Part shown: positions 52,250 to 61,543 of the stretch, in pieces | How the letters are laid out: every line of letters starts with the position of its first letter | Position numbering within the stretch: position 1 is the stretch's first letter | DNA from: GCA-2720975 sp964467985 | Lineage (GTDB): Bacteria; Planctomycetota; UBA1135; GCA-002686595 | Reading direction: 5' to 3' | Assembly (NCBI GenBank): GCA_964467985.1 | Contig: CAYXTP010000006.1 | Span: 62,001-126,000, forward strand | DNA: 64,000 nucleotides | Notes under the pieces: generated by a model | The model's database searches: none | What the model saw: the letters and a program-made list of their open reading frames with translations, nothing else | Told to the model about the DNA's origin: nothing | Made by a program: the position numbers and the translations under genes

Positions 52250-52708
52250 CTACTGCTCGTCTGATTCCTGAGCGGACTCGAAGCGCTTGAGCAGCTCCTT
52301 GTAGCCGAGGGGACGTCCATCGGACTCGGAGCGGTCGTTGAACCCATCGAGCTGAAGGTCAAGATCAATTCGGCGCGCACCCAAGAACTGGATGCCGCGT
52401 GTACTCTTGGATCCGCCGGTCGCCTGGTAGACGCAGATGTGCTTGGTCTCCGTGTCGATCAGATAGAGGATCGACTGGCCGGTCATATCCACGCCCGTCA
52501 CGGCGATCATGCTGCCGTTAGAGTCGGCCGTTCCGCCGGCAGCGAGTGTGGAGGTCCAGTCCGCAGGATCGCCGCGGTCCTGGGCCCAAACGGGTTCGAG
52601 CGCGGCGCCCGCTCCGATGAGCAGGAGCACACCTACGGTCAGAAGCCACAGGGGGTTTCCGGGGCGTGTCAGGTCGGACTGGGGGGACTGCATGGGCGCG
52701 CTCACCAT
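52250..52708 (-). CDS. Small secreted or membrane-anchored protein
   Basis: A 152-residue protein of unknown family with an N-terminal signal peptide or anchor (NPLWLLTVGVLLLIGAGAAL, then EPVWAQ). The middle resembles one blade of a beta-structure (ILYLIDTETKHICVYQATGG), and the C-terminus is charged. Starts at 52708 or 52693 are both possible. It is 83 bases upstream of the membrane HTH gene and 141 bases after the CNNM gene on the same strand. Confidence 0.65.
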   Translation of the reverse strand: MVSAPMQSPQSDLTRPGNPLWLLTVGVLLLIGAGAALEPVWAQDRGDPADWTSTLAAGGTADSNGSMIAVTGVDMTGQSILYLIDTETKHICVYQATGGSKSTRGIQFLGARRIDLDLQLDGFNDRSESDGRPLGYKELLKRFESAQESDEQ

Positions 52709-52849
52709 ACCGGGACACTTCGTTCTCGGCTACACCGCAATCCCCTGGAACCCTGTCGCTGGGCTGCGCGAGGACCGATTGGGACTGGATTTGGAGCCCT
52801 AGCGGCGAATACTGGCGCCGACTGCGCCACCCGGGGCCCAGGCCTCCGG

Positions 52850-53836
52850 TCACAGCCCGACGACCTCACCCGAAATCTCCTCCACCAGGTCCTTCAGGGT
52901 CACCCACCCTACGGGCTCGTGCGCACTGCCGACTGCGGCGCCCCGACGCCCTCCCCCTCTCAGGTGCAAGATGGCGCGGTCCACGGGTGTATCCACGGGC
53001 ATGGCGGAGACACGCCGAAGATGGGAGAGGACAGGGCTGTCGGGCCCGGCGGAGAGCACTTCGAGTTGGTGAATGTAACCCTCGAGATGCCCGTGCTCGT
53101 CCACGACCGGCAGCCTCGTGAAGCGCGATTCGCAGACCACGCGGTAGAGATCCTCATTGCTTTGCGCACGGCTCACGTATTGAACTTCGTCCCAGGGCAC
53201 CATGGCGTGGGACACGGGCAGCGTGCGCAGTTGGAGTGCATTGCTGGCCAGGGCCTCGGCTCGTTCATTCAGCACGCCGTGGCGACGCCCCTCGGCGAGC
53301 ATGGCCGCCAGACGCTCGCGTCGACCGCCGAGGGTGACCCGGTTGCTCCCCAAGGCGAACAAGCGTTCGAGGGTCGCCGTCAACAGGCGCAAGACACGCT
53401 CGATGGGCCACAACAACCAACGTGCGGTGAGGATTAGGGGCACGGTCGGATAGACCATCGAGTGGGCCCGGCGGCGGTAGAGTTCCTTGGGCAGTGCCTC
53501 GCCCAGCAAGAACAACGGCGGCGTGAGAGCCAGAGTGAGCAAGAGCGCGCGCCAAGCGGGGTCCAATCCACCTGCACCGGGCAGTGAACCCAACAGCGAG
53601 TCCCCCACGTGTGATGCCAATTCGATCGCGAGGTTGTTGCCGATGAGGATCGTGATCAGCAAGGCGGACTCGTCGCGCAGCAGCATGCGCACCATGCGTG
53701 CCGGCCGATGCCCCTGATCGGCCTCCATGTCCACGCGGATGCGGGAAAGGGTGTAGATACCCGTTTCTGAGCCGGAGAACACAAAACTCGCCACAAGGCA
53801 GACGAGTAGCGCGAGTATCAAGAGGGACAGGTCCAC
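52850..53836 (-). CDS. CNNM/CorC-family transmembrane CBS protein without the CorC_HlyC domain
   Basis: A 328-residue protein with a DUF21 (CNNM) transmembrane domain (~1-170, AFVFSGSETGIYTLSRIRVD style N-terminus) and a CBS pair (VSHAMVPWDEVQYVSR, PVVDEHGHLEGYI). It lacks the C-terminal CorC_HlyC domain present in its neighbour. The family is linked to Mg2+/Co2+ efflux. The start is GTG at 53834-53836, two bases after the previous stop, so the two CNNM proteins are co-translated and may form a heterodimer. Confidence 0.87.
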   Translation of the reverse strand: MDLSLLILALLVCLVASFVFSGSETGIYTLSRIRVDMEADQGHRPARMVRMLLRDESALLITILIGNNLAIELASHVGDSLLGSLPGAGGLDPAWRALLLTLALTPPLFLLGEALPKELYRRRAHSMVYPTVPLILTARWLLWPIERVLRLLTATLERLFALGSNRVTLGGRRERLAAMLAEGRRHGVLNERAEALASNALQLRTLPVSHAMVPWDEVQYVSRAQSNEDLYRVVCESRFTRLPVVDEHGHLEGYIHQLEVLSAGPDSPVLSHLRRVSAMPVDTPVDRAILHLRGGGRRGAAVGSAHEPVGWVTLKDLVEEISGEVVGL

Positions 53837-53838
53837 GC

Positions 53839-55077
53839 TTACGCCTCCAACCTCTGGCCCTCGAGGTACAACTCCACACTGAGCACGCGCCGACCGCGCA
53901 CCTCAGCGATTTCGCATGCCAGCCCGGCGCCCAGAGTTACGCGGTCGCCCTCGCGCGGGATGCGCCCCAACAGAGCGGTGACGTAGCCGCCCACGGTCTC
54001 GAATGCATTGGGCACGACCTGCGCCTCGAAGAGATCGTTCCAGTCGCGGATGGAGGCGCCCCCAGCGACTCGATAGCGGCCCTCACCCAGCGGGATCACG
54101 CTGCGATCCAACTCCTCGCCTTCGACGCGCATTTCCCCGACCAGTTCTTCGAACAGGTCCTCAAGGGTGACCATGCCAGCGGTGCCCCCCCACTCATCGA
54201 TCACGATGGCCTCCGCCACCCTCTCGGCGCGCAGGGTCTCCAGCAAACTGAGTACGCTGGCCACCTCGGGGACGAAGGTGACAGGCATGCTAATTTCAGC
54301 CAGGGGGCGATCGGGGTTCAGAAGCAAGTCCCGCACCTCAACGCGCCCCACCACGGTGTCTGCATCGCCGCGAATCACAGGCAGCCAGGTCAGTCGCCTG
54401 CGCTTGGTGTCCTGCAGCAGCTGGTCGCGCTCCTGCGGACCGTGGTCTAGATCGGCGGCCAACATGTCGACCCGTGGCGTCATGATTTCGCGAACGCGCA
54501 AGTGCCCGAGGTCAACGATTTCCGCCAGCAAGTCGGCTTCGCGTGCCGCCAGGTGCCCATCCTGGGCGCTGAGTTCCAGGGCCGTGGCCAGGTCTTGAGG
54601 AGAAACGCCGCGCTCCGCAGCCGGACCAACGCCCAAGGCTCGCAGGACGACGTCCAATATCCCCGTCACCACCCGGCGCAAGGGCCGCAACCAATTCAGA
54701 ATGGGCAAGAGCGGCACGGCGACCCAACTGGCCACCCATTGGGAAGAGCGCAGGGCCAGAGTCTTGGGCACGATCTCCCCCACCACGAGCAGGGCGAGTA
54801 GGGCTTGGGCGCCAGTGACCACACCGTGACTTTTCATCGACCCTGGGAAGAGGTAGGGCAGGCTCGTGAAGAACAACAAGTTGATGAACAGGTTGCCGAG
54901 CAAGATCGTGACAAGCAGTTCGCGAGGCTGGGACATGAGTTTGCGCACGCGAGGTTTCGCGCAGGCCAACTGTTCCTCGTTCAAGCTGAATAGGGCGGTC
55001 TCTGCACCGGAGAAGAAACCGGAACTCAACAGCATCGCCGACGAACCCAGCCAGGGCAGGACTTCGCCCAGGGTCAC
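53839..55077 (-). CDS. CNNM/CorC-family transporter (DUF21-CBS-CorC_HlyC)
   Basis: A 412-residue protein with all three family domains: DUF21 membrane region (SGFFSGAETALFSLNEEQL, residues ~10-170), a CBS pair (VREIMTPRVDMLAADLD, AIVIDEWGGTAGMVTLEDLFEELVGE) and a CorC_HlyC domain at the end. It is expected to export Mg2+ or other divalent ions. The start is GTG at 55075-55077, overlapping the histidine kinase stop as GTGA, so expression is tied to the kinase. Confidence 0.92.
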   Translation of the reverse strand: MTLGEVLPWLGSSAMLLSSGFFSGAETALFSLNEEQLACAKPRVRKLMSQPRELLVTILLGNLFINLLFFTSLPYLFPGSMKSHGVVTGAQALLALLVVGEIVPKTLALRSSQWVASWVAVPLLPILNWLRPLRRVVTGILDVVLRALGVGPAAERGVSPQDLATALELSAQDGHLAAREADLLAEIVDLGHLRVREIMTPRVDMLAADLDHGPQERDQLLQDTKRRRLTWLPVIRGDADTVVGRVEVRDLLLNPDRPLAEISMPVTFVPEVASVLSLLETLRAERVAEAIVIDEWGGTAGMVTLEDLFEELVGEMRVEGEELDRSVIPLGEGRYRVAGGASIRDWNDLFEAQVVPNAFETVGGYVTALLGRIPREGDRVTLGAGLACEIAEVRGRRVLSVELYLEGQRLEA

Positions 55078-57377
55078 AGCTGTTCCTCTGTCCGCGTCGG
55101 CTCACGCTCATCTTCCAAGTGAATCGGCAGGCGCAGATCGACCAGGAATCCGCCCTCTGGCGGAATGCGCAACTGCAAGTGACCGCCATGACCGCTCACC
55201 ACGTTGTGCACAATGGCCAGGCCCAACCCAGTTCCCCGTCCGGCGGCCTTGGTGGTGTAGAAGAGGTCCGCAGCGCGCTGAATCAGGGTCGGATCCATTC
55301 CCGGCCCGTTGTCGGCGACCCACAGATGCAACCACTCGCCGTCAAGTTGCAACCCAACGCGGATTCGACCCGGTGCAGAAGACGCATCGTCCAAGGAATC
55401 GAGGGAGTTCACCAGCAGGTTGAGGATCGCCTGACCTAATTCGTTGCGTTGGCCGCGTACGAGCGGCAGAGAGTGCCAGGCGTCCAAGGCGTGCTCCGCG
55501 GTGGCCAGGCGTTCACCACCCGCACCCTCAAGCCAGATTCCTACTTTCTGATCGTCGGCTCGGTGCTGAATCAAACTGAGGGCGTCGCCCAAGGGCCCGA
55601 CGAGGGCCATCGACTCTACTTCGGTCTCGCGTGGGGCGAGGCGTAGCACCTTGCCCACGGTTTGGCCGATGCGCTCGAGCCCGCCCTGAACGAGTTTCAA
55701 GTAGTTCTCCCTCGTCTCGGGGTCCACATCCGGCCGCCCTAGGACCTCCAGCGCATTGAGCATGCCCCCCAGCGGATTGTTGATCTCGTGCGCGATGCCT
55801 GCCGCCAGTTCGCCGGTGGCTGCCAAGCGCCGTTGGGTCATGGCTTCGGCCTCCGCCTCTCGCGCTGCTTCGGTAGCCTCCTGGACTTCGTGGGCCAAGC
55901 GCGCGTTGAAGCCCTCGACCTCGGTGGCCATGCTGTTGAAGCTGCGAACGAGATCGGCCAACTCGTCCCGCCGTTGAACTTCCGGAACGCGCGCCCTGAG
56001 GTCTCCCAGTCGGAGCCGCCGCGCCCCGCGGGCGAGTCGGCGTACGGGATCCAGCACGAGGCGCTGTACGCCAAGAAAGGTCGCCATGGTCAACAGAACT
56101 GTGGAGAGCAGGAACCAGGGCCCGAGCTGGCGCAAGATGGGCCGCACGATGGGATCCTGGCGCGCTTGCAGCCACACGCCACCCCACAGTTTGCCGGAGG
56201 CCAAGCGCAAGGGGACGGCCATGCCTGTGGCGTTTCCCTCCGGCACCCCCTCGGTCGCTGCTCGACGAATCTGCTCCAGCACGGCCTCCTGATCCCATAG
56301 CGGAGAGCGATGTGCGCTGCCCATGGGATTCAGGAAGACATGCCCCGGTTCGAGGTCCGCTGGCGAGGGGTCCTTCTCCAGTGAGCCGATGATGGCGCCA
56401 TCGACCCAGCGGCGCGGGGAGAACAGCGGGCTTGGCAACAGATAGAGCCAAGTCGGAAAGGGAAAGAACCCTGCTCCCCACACCTCAACTGATCCGGCAC
56501 CGTCCGCGCGGGTCAGCGGCATGAGTAGGCCCCCCCGAAAGCGAATCGGGATCTGAGCTCGCTGCGCACTGACCAACTTCCCACGCAGGTAGCTACTCAT
56601 GTTGCGATCGAAAACTCGTTGGCGCGGCTGGGACAAGCCCAAGAAGGTCATGCGCGTAACGCTGCGGCCGAGGTGCAGCGGCCAAAGGGCACAGGAGTTC
56701 AGCAGCTGGTCGAGACTGCCCGCGCCAAACGCCAGCGCCAAGTTGTCTGGCCAGTGGGTGCCGTGCAGCACGAGCCCCGCTCCCCAGACCGGTCCGGGTT
56801 CCATGCGCGGCAGATACAGGCGAACGCTGGCCTTGCCCAGTAGCAAGCGCATGGCGTTGTCGACGACGGCCGGCACGGGCCAGTGGACTGAGCGCCCCGA
56901 TGGTTGCCAAGAGCGAGTCAATCGCACCGTGACATTGCGTGGGCCGGGGCGCGGGTGGCGCAGGGGAACGATGACTCCGTCTGGCACAAACTCCGTGCGG
57001 CCGCTGAGTTCGACGCGCCGCAGATCCCCCAAGAGACCGCCGCTGGCCTCGAAGCTGTCGAGTTGGACGATCTGGGCGTCCTCGTAGCGAGACCAGCGGT
57101 CCCAGGAGAGGATCTCCCCCGTGAGCGCGTGGCCCTTCTCGTCGAGCAGGTTGCGCAGGCGCTCGAGCACCAGCTGCTCGTCCACCTGGGCCGTCTCGGA
57201 CCGTTCATCGGAAACGATGTCCGTGAACCACGCCAACAGGCCTCCAAAGACGGCCACGTTGAAGGCCGTAACCAACAGCGCGACACGCAGCCCCAGGGGC
57301 AAGCTCCGCAGGCGTGAGGGAGGCTGGTCGCCTCGACCTGGCGGCTCAGTCTTGGACAGTTCGGACCTCGGGTTCAT
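55074..57377 (-). CDS. Membrane sensor histidine kinase
   Basis: A 767-residue kinase. One TM segment near residue 30 and another near 425 flank a ~390-residue extracytoplasmic sensor region of no recognised fold. HAMP follows (DPVRRLARGARRLRLGDLRA), then a HisKA-type phosphoacceptor in TGELAAGIAHEINNPLGG (~528) and an HATPase domain with N-box NLLVNSLDSLD, DNGPGMD and GTGLGLAIVHNVV. No response regulator gene is adjacent. It is squeezed between GspF (8 bases) and the CNNM gene (4-base overlap). Confidence 0.93.
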   Translation of the reverse strand: MNPRSELSKTEPPGRGDQPPSRLRSLPLGLRVALLVTAFNVAVFGGLLAWFTDIVSDERSETAQVDEQLVLERLRNLLDEKGHALTGEILSWDRWSRYEDAQIVQLDSFEASGGLLGDLRRVELSGRTEFVPDGVIVPLRHPRPGPRNVTVRLTRSWQPSGRSVHWPVPAVVDNAMRLLLGKASVRLYLPRMEPGPVWGAGLVLHGTHWPDNLALAFGAGSLDQLLNSCALWPLHLGRSVTRMTFLGLSQPRQRVFDRNMSSYLRGKLVSAQRAQIPIRFRGGLLMPLTRADGAGSVEVWGAGFFPFPTWLYLLPSPLFSPRRWVDGAIIGSLEKDPSPADLEPGHVFLNPMGSAHRSPLWDQEAVLEQIRRAATEGVPEGNATGMAVPLRLASGKLWGGVWLQARQDPIVRPILRQLGPWFLLSTVLLTMATFLGVQRLVLDPVRRLARGARRLRLGDLRARVPEVQRRDELADLVRSFNSMATEVEGFNARLAHEVQEATEAAREAEAEAMTQRRLAATGELAAGIAHEINNPLGGMLNALEVLGRPDVDPETRENYLKLVQGGLERIGQTVGKVLRLAPRETEVESMALVGPLGDALSLIQHRADDQKVGIWLEGAGGERLATAEHALDAWHSLPLVRGQRNELGQAILNLLVNSLDSLDDASSAPGRIRVGLQLDGEWLHLWVADNGPGMDPTLIQRAADLFYTTKAAGRGTGLGLAIVHNVVSGHGGHLQLRIPPEGGFLVDLRLPIHLEDEREPTRTEEQL

Positions 57378-57385
57378 CGAATCGT

Positions 57386-58540
57386 TTAGGTGCCGCCGAT
57401 GGAGTTCATGATCTCCATCAAGGGCATGAACAGGGCCACGACGATGAACCCGACGAAGACGGCCATCAAGATCAGCAGCAGGGGCTCGAGTATCTTGAAG
57501 AGCGCATCAATCTGTCGATCCACCTGACGCTCGTAGGCATCGGCCACCTTGAGCAGCATGCCGTCCAAGTTGCCCGTTTCCTCGCCAACGTCCACCATGT
57601 TGGTGACGAGGTCGTCGAAGATCCCACTCTCACCCATGGGTCGCGCGATGCCCTCGCCCTCGCGCACGGTGCGGCGAATGGACTCGACGCCCCGAATGAG
57701 GACCTCGTTGCGGGTCGCATCGCGCACAATTGCCAGAGCGTCGAGGTGCGGCACTCCAGCTTGGATCAGCGTGCCGAATGTGCGTGAGAAGTCGGCGATC
57801 ATTGACTTCGACACCAAGCCACCGACACCAGGAATCTTGAGCATCAATCCGTGCGCACCGTGACGGTAGCCCTCATTACCCTTGAGCAACGCAAGGTGGG
57901 CCACGAGTAGCACAACCGGGAGTCCGACGACGACGTACCAGTAGGTGGCAGCGAAGGTTGAAGTGTCCAAGAGAACCTGGGTCACCTTGGGCAATTCGAC
58001 GTTGAACGACTCGAAGAGCTCCTCGAAGCGCGGGATCACAAACAGAATAACCGCCGTGATGACACCACCCGCAACGAGGGACAGGATCAACGGGTAGATC
58101 ATGGCCCCGATGACTTTGCCGCGGATCTCTGCGGCCTTCTCCCGGAAGGTGGCCAGACGCGTCAGGATGCGATCCAGAACACCGCCTGCCTCGCCCGCCC
58201 GCACCATGGATGAGTACAGCGGGTCGAAGCACTGCGGGTGCTTGGCGAGGGACTCCGACAGGGGCGTGCCGGAGGCGACGTCTTCGGTCACTTCGGCCAA
58301 GATGCCCTTGAAGCGACCCGGCCGCATCTGCCCTTCCAGAATCGTGAGGGCCTTGACGATGGGGATGCCCGCCTCGCTCAGGGTGGCGAGTTGCACGGTA
58401 AAGTCCGTGATGAGGTCCGATTTGACCCGCCCCCCCTTGGGTGAAGCGCCGCCAGCACCGCCCGTCCCAGATGAGGAACGGGTCTGGGAACTACCCGCCT
58501 GATTCGTGCTCTTCGCAGAGCGTTGGATACGCTTGGCCAT
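57386..58540 (-). CDS. Type II secretion / type IV pilus inner-membrane platform protein (GspF/PilC)
   Basis: A 384-residue protein with two T2SF domains, each followed by TM helices (for example IYPLILSLVAGGVITAVILFV and LLLILMAVFVGFIVVALFMP). LSEAGIPIVKALTILEGQ and EGEGIARPMGESGIFDDL are characteristic. A ~50-residue polar Lys/Ser/Gly-rich stretch precedes the first domain. It is the platform on which the GspE/PilB ATPases upstream act. The ATG at 58538-58540 is clear. Confidence 0.93.
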   Translation of the reverse strand: MAKRIQRSAKSTNQAGSSQTRSSSGTGGAGGASPKGGRVKSDLITDFTVQLATLSEAGIPIVKALTILEGQMRPGRFKGILAEVTEDVASGTPLSESLAKHPQCFDPLYSSMVRAGEAGGVLDRILTRLATFREKAAEIRGKVIGAMIYPLILSLVAGGVITAVILFVIPRFEELFESFNVELPKVTQVLLDTSTFAATYWYVVVGLPVVLLVAHLALLKGNEGYRHGAHGLMLKIPGVGGLVSKSMIADFSRTFGTLIQAGVPHLDALAIVRDATRNEVLIRGVESIRRTVREGEGIARPMGESGIFDDLVTNMVDVGEETGNLDGMLLKVADAYERQVDRQIDALFKILEPLLLILMAVFVGFIVVALFMPLMEIMNSIGGT

Positions 58541-58729
58541 TCTTGGTCGGGCAGACTAACCGCTAGGGTCGGGTGGAGAAAACGGGTACGAGGATTGCGA
58601 ACCAGGGGACTGGCAGGACCTAGCCCTGCACAAGTATGAAGTTGCTAGTCGGTCCAGAGAAGAGCCCGCTCAGGGGCGTGGGTGACGCTAGGCGTAGCCC
58701 GCGTAGACATGAAGTCGGATCTGAGGTGG

Positions 58730-58748
58730 CTGCATGCATCCCATGCAG
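58730..58748 (-). terminator. Hairpin after the second GspE gene
   Basis: CTGCATG-CATCC-CATGCAG is a perfect 7-bp stem, flanked by GTGG and CCAC which could extend it. It lies about 35 bases after the GspE stop, in the 242-base gap before gspF. No T-run is seen. Confidence 0.45.
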
Positions 58749-58782
58749 AACCACAAGAGGTCCCCGCCGAGGGCTCGGACTG

Positions 58783-60471
58783 TCAAACACCCGTCTCTCG
58801 TAGGACCTCTTCCACGGTGGTCAAGCCGTGGGTCACCGCATCGATGCCACGTTCGCGCAGACTGCGCATGCCAGCGACCACCGCGGCCTTGCGGACATCC
58901 TCAATGTTGCCGCCGGAGCCGATGGTGCGCCGCAACCGATCGTCGATGACCATGATCTCAAAAATGCCGGTGCGCCCCTTGTATCCGGTGTGGTGGCAGT
59001 TGGGGCAGCCCTCGCCGAAGTAGAAGGTGCTGCCGGCCAAGCGCTCGCCGTCGGCACCCAATTCGCGCAACAGATCTTCGTCAGGCTTGTAGGACTTGCG
59101 GCAGTCAGAGCAAATCGTCCGCACCAGCCGTTGGGCCACGACGGCTTCCAACGTGGCGGTGATCAAGAACGGCTCAACACCCATGTCCACAAGTCGCGTC
59201 ACGGTCGACGGCGCGTCATTCGTGTGAATCGTGGCAAAGACGGTGTGGCCCGTGAGGCTGGCCTCCACCGCTGTCCCCGCGGTCTCTCCGTCGCGAATCT
59301 CGCCAACGAGAATCTTGTCGGGGTCCTGACGCAGGATTGAACGCAAGACGGCGGAGTAGGTCACGCCGATGTCCTCGTTGATGGGAATCTGAACGATGCC
59401 CTGGATGTCGTACTCGACCGGGTCCTCGACCGTGATGATCTTCACGTCTGGCTTGTTGGCTTCCGAGAGCATGGCGTACAGGGTGGTCGTCTTGCCGGAA
59501 CCGGTGGGTCCCGTGACCAAGACGATGCCGTGCGGCAAAGCCGTCAAGGCGCGTAGCTGAGCGTCATCTTCGGCTTGCAACCCCAAGGCGGCCAAGTCGA
59601 GGCTGACGGCTGAACGGTCGAGCACACGCAAGACGCAACCCTCGCCCGACGGCCCGGGGATAGTCGCCACGCGCAAGTCCACCTGCCGTCCGTCAATACT
59701 GAGCTCGACGCGGCCATCCTGGGGCAAGCGCGTTTCGGTGATGTCCAAGTCGGCCATCACCTTGATGCGGGAAATCAGTGGCAAGGACAGGTGCGGGGGT
59801 GGAGCCTCAACCTCGTAGAGACTGCCGTCGACGCGGTAGCGGATGCGGAAGACGTCATCGAAGGTCTCAAAGTGCACATCACTGGCTCGGTCTTGGATGG
59901 CACGGTGCAGAATCGAATTGAGTAGCCGCACCACGGGCATGCTTTGGGCGGCGGACTCGGCGTCGTCACCCTCCACTGCCAGGGCCGCCTCAGCAATGGC
60001 GTCCGCGAGTGACCGCTCCTCGCCGTAGTGCTCGACCACCATCCGCCGAATCGCATCTCCATCCGCCACGGCTCCACGCACGGGTGTCCCGGTGGTGAAA
60101 GAGAGGTCTTCGAGGATGGCTGTGTTGAGAGGATCGGAAATGGCGACGACGAGTTGGCCTGCATCGAGCCTCAGAGGGAGCACGCCGTAGGTGTGGCAGG
60201 CGCTGCCGTCTACCAACGCCAGCACGTCGGCGTCCGGTGTGTAGGTGGCCAGGTCGACGGTCTCCAGACCCGCCTGCTCACCGAGGGCCATGGCCACATC
60301 CCCTTGGCTACAGGCCCCCATGTCCACCAGGCACTGACCGATGAGTCCACCGCCCTTGCGCTGGGCGCCAAGAGCCTCCTGAATCTGCCCCTCGCGTAGC
60401 ACGCCGCGCGCTTTCAGAATCTGGCCCAGCAGGCGGCTGCCCTCACCGGTGTTCGCTGCATTTGCGCTCAC
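58783..60471 (-). CDS. Type II secretion / type IV pilus assembly ATPase (GspE/PilB)
   Basis: A 562-residue hexameric ATPase. An N-terminal MshEN domain (GQILKARGVLREGQIQEAL) is followed by the core with Walker A GPTGSGKTTT (~330), Asp box EDPVEYDIQG, Walker B KILVGEIRDGETA and a four-cysteine zinc region (CSDC, CPNC). It energises pseudopilus or pilus extension. The start is GTG at 60469-60471, overlapping the PilT stop as GTGA, so three motor ATPases form one operon. Confidence 0.95.
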   Translation of the reverse strand: MSANAANTGEGSRLLGQILKARGVLREGQIQEALGAQRKGGGLIGQCLVDMGACSQGDVAMALGEQAGLETVDLATYTPDADVLALVDGSACHTYGVLPLRLDAGQLVVAISDPLNTAILEDLSFTTGTPVRGAVADGDAIRRMVVEHYGEERSLADAIAEAALAVEGDDAESAAQSMPVVRLLNSILHRAIQDRASDVHFETFDDVFRIRYRVDGSLYEVEAPPPHLSLPLISRIKVMADLDITETRLPQDGRVELSIDGRQVDLRVATIPGPSGEGCVLRVLDRSAVSLDLAALGLQAEDDAQLRALTALPHGIVLVTGPTGSGKTTTLYAMLSEANKPDVKIITVEDPVEYDIQGIVQIPINEDIGVTYSAVLRSILRQDPDKILVGEIRDGETAGTAVEASLTGHTVFATIHTNDAPSTVTRLVDMGVEPFLITATLEAVVAQRLVRTICSDCRKSYKPDEDLLRELGADGERLAGSTFYFGEGCPNCHHTGYKGRTGIFEIMVIDDRLRRTIGSGGNIEDVRKAAVVAGMRSLRERGIDAVTHGLTTVEEVLRETGV

Positions 60472-61526
60472 AGTCGCGACTCCAGGTCACGGGGGTCCTG
60501 CGCGTAATCGAGGGCCACCTGACGTTCGATCTCGTTCTTCGCAAGCAGATCGAGCAGGAAGTCATCCAAGGTGATCATGCCCATGCGGCGCGAAGTCTGG
60601 ATCGTGGATTGGATCTTGTTGGTCTCGTTCTTGCGGATCAGGTTGCCTACGGCGGGGGTATTGATCATGACCTCGAAACCCGCCACCCGACCCTTCTTAC
60701 CCGCGCGCGGCATGAGCACCTGCGAGATCACGGCCACCAGGGAAACGGAGAGCTGAGCGCGGATTTGCTCCTGCTGGTTGGCAGGGAACGCATCGATCAT
60801 GCGGTTGACCGTGCGAGCGGAACCCGTGGTGTGCAGCGTGCCAAGGACCAGGTGGCCCGTCTCGGCAGCCGTGATGGCAGCGGAGATCGTCTCCAGGTCG
60901 CGCATCTCACCCAGCAGGATGACGTCCGGGTCCTGGCGCAGCACGCGCCGCATGGCCTCGGGAAAACTGGTCACGTCCTCCCCCACTTCACGCTGGGTCA
61001 CGAGCCCCATGCCGTGGGAATGGTAGAACTCGATGGGGTCCTCGATGGTCACGATGTGGCGGTCCATGTTCTGGTTGATCCAGTCAATCATGGTGGCCAG
61101 GGTGGTTGACTTGCCAGACCCCGTGGGGCCCGTGACGAGGATCAAGCCCCGAGGCCGACGCAAGAGTGCGCGACACGGCTCGGGTAAGCCGATCTGCTCG
61201 AAGCTCAGGAGTTCATTGGGAATCAGGCGCAGCACAGCGCTGAACCGGCCGCGCTGGCGCAGGCACGAAACGCGAAAGCGGTTGCCGGAAATGTGGGGCA
61301 ACCCCAAATCCGTCGTGCCCACCTCCTGCAGCTCCGCCCAGTGTTTCTCATCGCACAATTCCCGGCAGTAAGCCTCGGTGGCCGGGTTGTCCAGCACGTC
61401 CGTGCCCAACGAAACCAACTCCCCGTCTACGCGCCCAACGGGCGGGCGACCGGGGTTGAGGTGCAGGTCCGAGGCGCCTACCTCCACGATGGTGGACATC
61501 AGTTCTTCGATGTTGGGCATGGTCAT
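60468..61526 (-). CDS. pilT: Twitching motility / retraction ATPase PilT
   Basis: A 352-residue ATPase of the PilT type: short N-terminal domain (ASDLHLNPGRPPVGRVDGEL), Walker A GPTGSGKSTTLA, Asp box EDPIEFYHSH, Walker B VILLGEMRDLET and the AIRNLIRE-like region at VGNLIRKNETNKIQS. It lacks the MshEN and zinc segments of GspE. It depolymerises pili for retraction. It starts 17 bases after the first GspE gene and overlaps the second. Confidence 0.95.
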   Translation of the reverse strand: MTMPNIEELMSTIVEVGASDLHLNPGRPPVGRVDGELVSLGTDVLDNPATEAYCRELCDEKHWAELQEVGTTDLGLPHISGNRFRVSCLRQRGRFSAVLRLIPNELLSFEQIGLPEPCRALLRRPRGLILVTGPTGSGKSTTLATMIDWINQNMDRHIVTIEDPIEFYHSHGMGLVTQREVGEDVTSFPEAMRRVLRQDPDVILLGEMRDLETISAAITAAETGHLVLGTLHTTGSARTVNRMIDAFPANQQEQIRAQLSVSLVAVISQVLMPRAGKKGRVAGFEVMINTPAVGNLIRKNETNKIQSTIQTSRRMGMITLDDFLLDLLAKNEIERQVALDYAQDPRDLESRL

Positions 61527-61543
61527 TTGATGAGGTCGGATGA

